A stretch of DNA of 5,636 bases from Bacteriovoracaceae bacterium (GTDB lineage Bacteria; Bdellovibrionota; UBA1018), in assembly GCA_947475645.1 (NCBI GenBank), contig CANJNU010000073.1, positions 1-5,636 of the forward strand, written 5' to 3'. Shown piece after piece: positions 1 through 5,636 of the stretch (positions within the stretch are counted from its first letter, which is position 1; each line of letters starts with the position of its first letter). The notes under the pieces are model-generated. The model was not told the origin of the DNA and made no database searches. It saw only the letters and a program-made list of their open reading frames with translations. A program made the position numbers and the translations under genes.

Positions 1-1514
1 CTATAAAATCGATCCGTCCGATTCGAATCACTAATACTATGACCGGAGAGAAGGAAGTCCTTCAAACTCGGGTACCTGGACACTTGTCCCTTTATTCCTG
101 CGGTCCCACCGTCTACGGATTCATCCATATTGGTAATCTTCGAGGCGGTCTTGTTGCCGACATGTTTGCTCGGTATTTCACTCAGGTGGGGTATCAGGTT
201 AACTATGTTCGGAATTACACCGACGTAGACGACAAAATCATTAAGCGTGGAATCGAAGAGGCGACGCCTCCGGAAGTCGTCGCGAAGAGATATACGCTTG
301 AGGCCGAGAAGGATTACGCAGTTTCTGGAATGATGGATCCCACTCATAAGCCGTGTGTGACCACTCATATCTCTGAGATCATTTCGATGGTCGAGACGCT
401 CATTTCCAAGGGAATTGCCTATCCGATCGAGGGTGGCGATGTTTTTTATTCGATCGAGAAGTTCTCGTCCTACGGTAAGTTATCTCATAAGCCGCTGGAC
501 GATTTAATTGCTGGTATTCGGGTAGATGTGAATGAAAAGAAACGGAGCCCTCTGGATTTCGTTCTCTGGAAGTTAGCAAAGCCGGGGGAGCCGTCCTGGG
601 ATAGTCCATGGGGAAGAGGGCGTCCGGGCTGGCACATCGAGTGTTCGGCAATGTCGAGCAAGTGGATAGGGAATGAAATTGATATTCATCATGGGGGAGA
701 GGATCTGATCTTTCCTCATCATGAAAATGAGATCGCACAAAGTGAAGGCGCCTCGGGGCATGCTCCTTTTGTGCGTTACTGGGTTCATCACGCATTTTTG
801 ACTCTGTCGAAAACGAAGATGTCGAAAAGCTTGGGGAACGTTTTTACTGCCCGTGATTTTCTTACGAAATTCTCGGGCGAGTTCGCTCGGTATCTTTTAC
901 TGGGGGTTCATTATCGATCAATGATCGATTTTGACGAGAATTTGATTGAGCAAACCCTTCTGGGACTTCAGCGAATCTATGAGGCCAAATTGAAGGCTGT
1001 TCAGATGACTCGTCTCGCGAAAGTTATGCCGGATCCGCGAGCAGAGTCGATTTGGGGCGAGTTCATGGCATCGTGTGAGAAAGTACGCCGCGAAGTTGAT
1101 GAGAATTACGCAAATGACTTTAATACGGCAGGAGCTTTGGCCTCTGTCTTTACTTTGATTCGCGAATTTAATCGCGTACTAGGGGAGCCCCTGGCTTTAG
1201 CTACACCAGCAGCAATCTTAGGGTCGGGCGAGTTAATCCGAGTTCTGGAAGTTGATCTGGGAAATGTTTTGGGTGTGGGGAGGCAAGATCCTGAGAAGGC
1301 ACTTGCCGATCTTATGCGCATTAAGGCGCAGCGGTCTCAAGCCGAGGGTACCGACATTCCGAAGGAGGAAGAGATTCTTCGGCTTCTTGATGAGCGAAAG
1401 GCTGCGAGGGCGGCAAAGAATTTTTTGCGCTCGGATGAAATTCGGAATGAATTGGACGCTCGTGGAGTTTTAATTAAAGACAGTCCACAAGGAGTGGCTT
1501 GGCAGTATAAATAG
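1..1514 (+). CDS. cysS: Cysteinyl-tRNA synthetase (CysRS), 5'-partial
   Basis: Class I aminoacyl-tRNA synthetase that charges tRNA-Cys with cysteine using ATP in the cytoplasm. Numbering residues from the ATG at base 39 (491 aa to the TAG at 1512-1514): CGPTVY at 21-26; HIGN at 30-33, the HIGH-type ATP signature with Asn in the last place; [10 protein letters not shown] at 61-70; [10 protein letters not shown] at 197-206; [11 protein letters not shown] at 225-235; KMSKS at 260-264. The expected zinc ligands are all present by spacing: C21, C202, H227 and E231. A DALR-type helical domain follows, then the usual C-terminal tail ([19 protein letters not shown], ending [10 protein letters not shown]). 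The frame is open from base 3 (bases 1-2 finish an earlier codon), and the residues before base 39 (IRITNT) match the start of CysRS proteins, where 'YNTLT' is typical. ATG 39 also lacks a Shine-Dalgarno sequence. I therefore treat the gene as cut at its 5' end; a start at 39 is the fallback. Identity is very secure, the start is not. Confidence 0.96.
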   Translation, partial: IKSIRPIRITNTMTGEKEVLQTRVPGHLSLYSCGPTVYGFIHIGNLRGGLVADMFARYFTQVGYQVNYVRNYTDVDDKIIKRGIEEATPPEVVAKRYTLEAEKDYAVSGMMDPTHKPCVTTHISEIISMVETLISKGIAYPIEGGDVFYSIEKFSSYGKLSHKPLDDLIAGIRVDVNEKKRSPLDFVLWKLAKPGEPSWDSPWGRGRPGWHIECSAMSSKWIGNEIDIHHGGEDLIFPHHENEIAQSEGASGHAPFVRYWVHHAFLTLSKTKMSKSLGNVFTARDFLTKFSGEFARYLLLGVHYRSMIDFDENLIEQTLLGLQRIYEAKLKAVQMTRLAKVMPDPRAESIWGEFMASCEKVRREVDENYANDFNTAGALASVFTLIREFNRVLGEPLALATPAAILGSGELIRVLEVDLGNVLGVGRQDPEKALADLMRIKAQRSQAEGTDIPKEEEILRLLDERKAARAAKNFLRSDEIRNELDARGVLIKDSPQGVAWQYK

Positions 1515-1527
1515 CGGGAGTTTTCGG

Positions 1528-1533
1528 AAAGGG
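1528..1533 (+). promoter_or_regulatory. Ribosome binding site for uvrB (supports TTG start)
   Basis: AAAGGG lies within GGAAAGGG, six bases before the TTG at 1540, in the 25-base gap after the cysS stop. No ATG or GTG is available in frame between the cysS stop and the conserved N-terminus of UvrB, so this site decides the start. The site is seen in the sequence; its use is inferred. Confidence 0.65.
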
Positions 1534-1539
1534 AATCGT

Positions 1540-3711
1540 TTGGCTCGGCTGAAGAAAAAGTTTGAATTGCATACGACGTTTCAGCCTACCGGAGATCAGC
1601 CTGCGGCCATTGCTCGTTTGGTGAGTGAACTCAATGCCGGAACGAAGGCTCAAGTTCTACTCGGAGTAACGGGTTCGGGTAAGACTTTCACTATGGCGAA
1701 TGTAATCGCCCAGGTGCAAAGGCCTACGTTAATTTTGAGTCACAATAAAACTCTGGCGGCGCAACTTTTTTCAGAATTTCGGCAGTTCTTTCCAAAGAAT
1801 GCGATCGAGTATTTTGTAAGTTATTACGACTATTATCAGCCTGAGGCTTACATCCCGTCGACTGATACGTATATTGAGAAAGACTCACAGATTAACGATG
1901 AGATCGATAAACTAAGGCACTCTGCAACGCGCTCGCTTCTTGAGCGAGATGACGTCATTATTGTTTCGTCTGTTTCTTGTATTTATGGCTTAGGTTCGCC
2001 CGAGTCCTACGAAGGTATGCTTCTGTATCTGGAGGTGGGTCGAGAAATTAGCCGGCAAGACGTACTTAAGAAGTTAGTAGAGATTCAGTATAAGCGCAAC
2101 GACGTAGATTTTCATCGAGGTACTTTCAGGGTGCGCGGTGATGTTGTCGAAATTTTTCCGGCCTATGAAGAGGAACGTGCGATCAGAATCGAGTTTTTTG
2201 GCGATGAAATTGATGGCATTTCAGAAGTAGATCCGCTGCGGGGAACTCGTCTGTCGAAACTTCCGCGTGTAACGATTTATCCAGGAAGCCATTATGTAAC
2301 CTCGTTGGAGAGTAGGAAGAGAGCGATCGACTCTATTCGAGATGAGCTGCGCGAGCATCTGACCCTACTGAATCAGCAAGGGCGCCTCGTGGAAGCGCAA
2401 CGACTCACTCAACGAACGATGTTCGATTTGGAAATGATGGAAGAGATTGGTTTCTGCCAAGGAATCGAGAACTATTCTAGGCATTTGACGGGGCGGCCGT
2501 CTGGGGCAGCGCCTCCTACCTTGCTCGAGTATTTTCCTAAGAAGGATTGGCTGCTGATTGTGGATGAAAGCCATGTCACAATTCCGCAGATTGGCGGCAT
2601 GTTTCGTGGCGACCGCGCACGCAAATCGGTACTTGTAGATCACGGATTTCGATTGCCATCAGCTCTGGATAATCGGCCTCTGAATTTTGAAGAATTTGAA
2701 GCACATGTGAACCAAGCGCTCTATGTGTCGGCGACTCCGGGAGATTATGAGACAAACCTTACAGGAGGCGAGGTTGTCGAGCAGGTGATTCGGCCGACCG
2801 GTTTACTCGATCCTATAATTGAGGTTCGTCCGGCGACCACGCAGGTGGATAATTTATTGAGCGAAGCGCGAAAGCGAATTGCAAAAGGCCACCGAGTGAT
2901 GGTGACCACCCTGACCAAGAAACTGGCCGAGGAACTGAGCCGTTATTATCAGGAACAAGGTTTAAAGGTTAAGTACCTTCATTCGGATATTGATACCTTA
3001 GAACGTATCGAGATTCTTCGTGATTTTCGATTAGGTACGTTTGATGTGCTTGTCGGAATTAACTTACTCAGAGAGGGTTTGGATATTCCGGAAGTCTCGC
3101 TTGTTGGGATACTGGATGCGGATAAAGAGGGTTTCTTGCGCTCGATTCGGTCGCTGGTTCAAACGATTGGTCGTGCTGCCAGAAATTCAGAGGGTTTTGT
3201 AATTCTTTACGCTGATCGCATGACCGATAGCATGAAGAGAGCAATCAGTGAGACCTCGCGACGCCGCGAAATTCAGCAAAAGTACAACGAAGAGCATGGA
3301 ATTACTCCGCAAACGATTCAGAAATCTATTCCTGCGCCAATTATGCCCTCGTTCGATGAAGATGGAAGACCGATTCGTCTGGATAAGGCGCAATTAGCAA
3401 AGCGTGCGCTGAGAACCGGAGCAGGGTATGGACATGCTGGAAGCCGGCCTGATTTTGATGTGACTCTTACTGCCTCCGACTGGGGAATTGCAGATGAAGC
3501 CGAGCAGTTGATCCAGATTCGTGACGCAGCAGGCGAGTACTTTAAGTCGTTGAAAGAGTTGCCCAAGGCAATTTTGGAGATGGAGAAAGTGATGAAGGAG
3601 TTTGCACGAGCTATGAATTTTGAAAGAGCGGCAGAGTTCAGAGATCGAATTAAACGGCTCAAGATTTTAAGTCTTTCGTTAGACACGCTCAAAGGAGCTG
3701 TGAATGAGTAA
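1540..3711 (+). CDS. uvrB: Excinuclease ABC subunit B (UvrB)
   Basis: Central protein of bacterial nucleotide excision repair: it takes damaged DNA from UvrA, verifies the lesion with its beta-hairpin and limited helicase activity, and recruits UvrC for the dual incision. The 723 residues show Walker A GVTGSGKT (42-49), NKTLAAQL (69-76), the DNA-clamping beta-hairpin with [12 protein letters not shown] (95-106), [15 protein letters not shown] (194-208), DEAD-like DESH (342-345) followed by [19 protein letters not shown] (395-404), HSDIDTLER (481-489), [16 protein letters not shown] (505-520), QTIGRAARN (541-549), NEEHGITPQ (583-591), and a C-terminal UVR motif at about 673-710 ([16 protein letters not shown] at 692-707). 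No key motif is missing. The start is [23 protein letters not shown] begins where UvrB proteins normally begin, and the next in-frame ATG falls after Walker A. The protein is about 50 residues longer than the 660-675 typical of the family, mostly from the linker at about 592-672. It follows cysS by 25 bases and overlaps the next gene by 8. Confidence 0.98.
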   Translation: MARLKKKFELHTTFQPTGDQPAAIARLVSELNAGTKAQVLLGVTGSGKTFTMANVIAQVQRPTLILSHNKTLAAQLFSEFRQFFPKNAIEYFVSYYDYYQPEAYIPSTDTYIEKDSQINDEIDKLRHSATRSLLERDDVIIVSSVSCIYGLGSPESYEGMLLYLEVGREISRQDVLKKLVEIQYKRNDVDFHRGTFRVRGDVVEIFPAYEEERAIRIEFFGDEIDGISEVDPLRGTRLSKLPRVTIYPGSHYVTSLESRKRAIDSIRDELREHLTLLNQQGRLVEAQRLTQRTMFDLEMMEEIGFCQGIENYSRHLTGRPSGAAPPTLLEYFPKKDWLLIVDESHVTIPQIGGMFRGDRARKSVLVDHGFRLPSALDNRPLNFEEFEAHVNQALYVSATPGDYETNLTGGEVVEQVIRPTGLLDPIIEVRPATTQVDNLLSEARKRIAKGHRVMVTTLTKKLAEELSRYYQEQGLKVKYLHSDIDTLERIEILRDFRLGTFDVLVGINLLREGLDIPEVSLVGILDADKEGFLRSIRSLVQTIGRAARNSEGFVILYADRMTDSMKRAISETSRRREIQQKYNEEHGITPQTIQKSIPAPIMPSFDEDGRPIRLDKAQLAKRALRTGAGYGHAGSRPDFDVTLTASDWGIADEAEQLIQIRDAAGEYFKSLKELPKAILEMEKVMKEFARAMNFERAAEFRDRIKRLKILSLSLDTLKGAVNE
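3691..3697 (+). promoter_or_regulatory. Ribosome binding site inside the uvrB end
   Basis: AAAGGAG, a strong Shine-Dalgarno match, sits six bases before ATG 3704 and lies entirely within the last codons of uvrB. Ribosomes finishing uvrB would terminate at 3709-3711, just past this start codon, an arrangement typical of translational coupling. The sequence is seen; the coupling is inferred. Confidence 0.75.
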
Positions 3712-5636
3712 TCGGTTGGCCCAAGAAACAAGCCCTTACCTTCTTCAACATCAAGAGAACCCGGTGGATTGGTACCCCTGGGGTGAAGAAGCCCTTCATC
3801 GTGCCAAAGTGGAAGATAAACCCATTCTTTTGAGTGTCGGGTATTCTGCATGTCATTGGTGCCATGTCATGGCGCACGAGTGTTTTGAGAACGCTGAAAT
3901 TGCAGCGCTGATGAATGAGAAGTTTATTAACATTAAAGTAGATCGGGAAGAGCGTCCTGACCTAGATCAAATCTACCAAAACGTAGCTCAGGCGATTACT
4001 CAATCCGGGGGGTGGCCATTGACCGTATTTTTGACCCCCGATCTACGGCCTTACTTTGGAGGTACCTATTTCCCTCCGGAAGACAAATGGGGCAGGCCTG
4101 GCTTTCCTCGTGTGTTGGATGCTATGGCAGCAGCTTATTCAAGCGATCGTGCGAATGTGAAGGAGAACGCAGGGCGTTTACTCGATTACATTCGAAATAT
4201 GGATCGCCGGGCGATTACCCAAGGGCGGGCGCCGTCGGTTGACGGAGTAAAAGATGCAGTCGAAACTTTACTGGCTGTGGTTGATCTCGAAAACGGTGGT
4301 TTAAAAGGCGCGCCCAAATTTCCAAATCCGATGACATTCTCTTTTCTTTGGCGAGCTGGTAGCGCATTGAAGCACGATGGCGCGAAGAAGGCCACGCTTC
4401 TGATGCTGGATCAGATGTCCAAGGGGGGAATTTTTGATCAACTCGGGGGAGGCTTTCATCGTTATTCCGTTGATGAGACTTGGTCGGTTCCTCATTTTGA
4501 AAAAATGCTTTACGATAATGCGCTTCTTTTGAAGTTGTATTCTGAAGTTTACTGTTCAGAGCGGAAGGCTCTCTACTTGCGTTCGATTCGGGATACGGTC
4601 GAATATTTACTTCGCGAAATGAGGTCGCCCGACGGCGCGTTTTATAGTGCGCAGGATGCGGACACGGAAGGTGAAGAAGGAAAAGCGTTTGTTTGGGATC
4701 TGAAGGATCTTGAGCATGCGGTGGCCCAAGGTGAACTATCCGAGGCCGAGTCGAAAATATTTGCGCAGGCTTACGGAGTGTCAGAGACGGGTAATTTCGA
4801 GCATTCAAAAACTGTTTTATTTCTTGCTTATGAGCCTGAGCCTGGGTCGGTGGAATCTGATCTACTTCGTTTGGCTCGTAGTAAGTTGTTTGATATTCGT
4901 TCAAGGCGAACAATGCCTGGAATTGACAGTAAAGTGCTTTGTAGCTGGAACGGATTAGTGATTTCTGGATTGTCGTGGGCTTCTCGAGCGTTGAGTTTTC
5001 ATAGTCAGCCGGATGCAGAAGTCTCGGTTGAGCTTGAGTGGTTATCTGATGCGGCATTAGAGAGTGCGTGGCAGGCTTTTGATTGCGTCCGAAAACGAAT
5101 GGAGCGAACTGGATCTGATGGCTTTAAACGTCTCACAAGCACGCTTCAGGAGGGAGAGCCGAAGGGTAACGGTTTTCTTGATGACTACGCATTTATGGCG
5201 ATGGCAGCACTTGATCTAGCTCGCGCGCTTCCCTCGGCACGGCAGGCAGATATTGATCTGGCGCTCACTTGTGCGAGGAGTTGGATTCAGACTGTACTTA
5301 AGCACTTTGCAGGTAATCCTGAACGGTCGGCCTATTATTTTACCAGTGACGACCACGAAGAGTTAATTCATCGCCCAAGTTCATTTTTTGATGGGCCTAT
5401 TCCCAATGGAACGGCAGTGGTTCTTGAATGCATGATGATTCTCGAGGAGTTGGGATATTCGGTCGATCCCGTTCGCACCTCCGCTTTGGACGCAGAGGTT
5501 GCTGGACGCTTGGGAGAATTGTTTCCAGTGGCGCTTCGCGCGCCGCAAGGCATGGGTGAACTACTCTGTGCGGTACTCTTGTATCTTCAGGGGCCTGTGG
5601 TGTTATCTGGAATGGGAGTAGAGAAGGCTTGTAATC
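3704..5636 (+). CDS. Thioredoxin-domain protein, YyaL/SSP411 (DUF255) family, 3'-partial
   Basis: Member of the family that includes Bacillus YyaL and mammalian SPATA20/SSP411: an N-terminal thioredoxin-like domain fused to an (alpha/alpha)-barrel like that of N-acylglucosamine 2-epimerases. Its biochemical role is not established. The 644 visible residues run to the window edge without a stop; relatives are roughly 680-700 aa, so only the extreme C-terminus is likely missing. Visible: N-terminus [20 protein letters not shown] and [11 protein letters not shown] (1-31), which fixes ATG 3704 as start; CxxC as CHWC (C50, C53); [10 protein letters not shown] (79-88); GGWP with the thioredoxin cis-Pro at P105, then FGGTYFPP (118-125). 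Barrel motifs: [17 protein letters not shown] (241-257), [12 protein letters not shown] (262-273), [11 protein letters not shown] (310-320), [11 protein letters not shown] (408-418), FLDDYAF (491-497), [11 protein letters not shown] (562-572). No signal peptide, so probably cytoplasmic. C60 (HECFEN) is a third cysteine near the CxxC, where Ser is usual. The gene overlaps uvrB by 8 bases and has a strong ribosome binding site. Confidence 0.95.
   Translation, partial: MSNRLAQETSPYLLQHQENPVDWYPWGEEALHRAKVEDKPILLSVGYSACHWCHVMAHECFENAEIAALMNEKFINIKVDREERPDLDQIYQNVAQAITQSGGWPLTVFLTPDLRPYFGGTYFPPEDKWGRPGFPRVLDAMAAAYSSDRANVKENAGRLLDYIRNMDRRAITQGRAPSVDGVKDAVETLLAVVDLENGGLKGAPKFPNPMTFSFLWRAGSALKHDGAKKATLLMLDQMSKGGIFDQLGGGFHRYSVDETWSVPHFEKMLYDNALLLKLYSEVYCSERKALYLRSIRDTVEYLLREMRSPDGAFYSAQDADTEGEEGKAFVWDLKDLEHAVAQGELSEAESKIFAQAYGVSETGNFEHSKTVLFLAYEPEPGSVESDLLRLARSKLFDIRSRRTMPGIDSKVLCSWNGLVISGLSWASRALSFHSQPDAEVSVELEWLSDAALESAWQAFDCVRKRMERTGSDGFKRLTSTLQEGEPKGNGFLDDYAFMAMAALDLARALPSARQADIDLALTCARSWIQTVLKHFAGNPERSAYYFTSDDHEELIHRPSSFFDGPIPNGTAVVLECMMILEELGYSVDPVRTSALDAEVAGRLGELFPVALRAPQGMGELLCAVLLYLQGPVVLSGMGVEKACN

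Noticed and set aside
1..38. AT-rich TATAAAAT at the window start as a possible -10 promoter element
   Set aside because: The cysS frame appears to run through these bases with CysRS-like residues, no matching -35 element can be seen, and the upstream sequence is outside the window.
127..137. HIGN in place of HIGH in the CysRS ATP signature as a possible defect
   Set aside because: Asn at this place is a common variant among bacterial CysRS proteins, and the zinc ligands and KMSKS are intact, so the enzyme looks functional.
400..795. Minus-strand open frame inside cysS
   Set aside because: It lies opposite the zinc-site region of CysRS, where the plus frame is strongly conserved; the reverse translation is low-complexity with many His, Arg and Pro.
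1932..1948. Perfect 6-bp hairpin CTCGCT/AGCGAG with a 5-base loop
   Set aside because: It is inside uvrB, encodes the ordinary RSLLERD segment, and has no T-run after it, so it is not a terminator and is probably chance.
3774..3784. Palindrome ACCCCTGGGGT near the start of the third gene
   Set aside because: It encodes the family-conserved YPWGE segment, has almost no loop, and is not repeated in the window; coincidence of conserved codons is the simpler explanation.
3318..3851. Minus-strand open frame spanning the uvrB/third-gene junction (about 177 codons)
   Set aside because: It is antisense to the UvrB C-terminus and to the conserved N-terminus of the next protein, and its translation resembles no family I recognise.
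4215..5057. Long minus-strand open frame (about 280 codons) opposite the third gene
   Set aside because: The plus strand over the same interval keeps the YyaL/SSP411 barrel motifs in order. The reverse translation is rich in Pro, Gln, Arg and Lys with no recognisable domain, so it is a codon-bias shadow.

Overview
This window is a tightly packed, single-direction stretch of bacterial housekeeping DNA. It holds three consecutive plus-strand genes: cysteinyl-tRNA synthetase (cysS, its 5' end cut by the window), excinuclease ABC subunit B (uvrB, complete), and a thioredoxin-domain protein of the YyaL/SSP411 (DUF255) family (its 3' end cut by the window). GC content looks moderate, in the high 40s percent by eye. 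Codon use looks uniform across the three genes, and nothing suggests recent transfer. The proteins are clearly bacterial, but no gene here fixes the phylum. A proteobacterial or former 'deltaproteobacterial' lineage (for example Bdellovibrionota-like) is only a weak guess.

Layout: bases 1-1514 carry cysS. The frame is open from the first base, and the residues before the first ATG (base 39) still look like the normal CysRS N-terminus, so the real start probably lies upstream of the window. A 25-base gap (1515-1539) carries a Shine-Dalgarno-like AAAGGG and leads into uvrB, which starts with TTG at 1540 and ends at 3711. The third gene starts at ATG 3704, overlapping the uvrB stop by 8 bases, with AAAGGAG placed inside the end of uvrB. 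It remains open to base 5636, giving 644 visible residues. There is no non-coding stretch over 300 bases, and I found no RNA gene, mobile element, CRISPR array, promoter or rho-independent terminator.

The short gap and the overlap suggest one transcription unit. The products have different jobs: charging tRNA-Cys, nucleotide excision repair, and an uncharacterised thioredoxin-fold plus alpha/alpha-barrel protein. I see no new defence or mobile system. The points most worth a second look are the misplaced-looking cysS start, the long linker before the UVR motif in UvrB, the extra cysteine near the CxxC site of the third protein, and the translational coupling of that poorly understood protein to uvrB.
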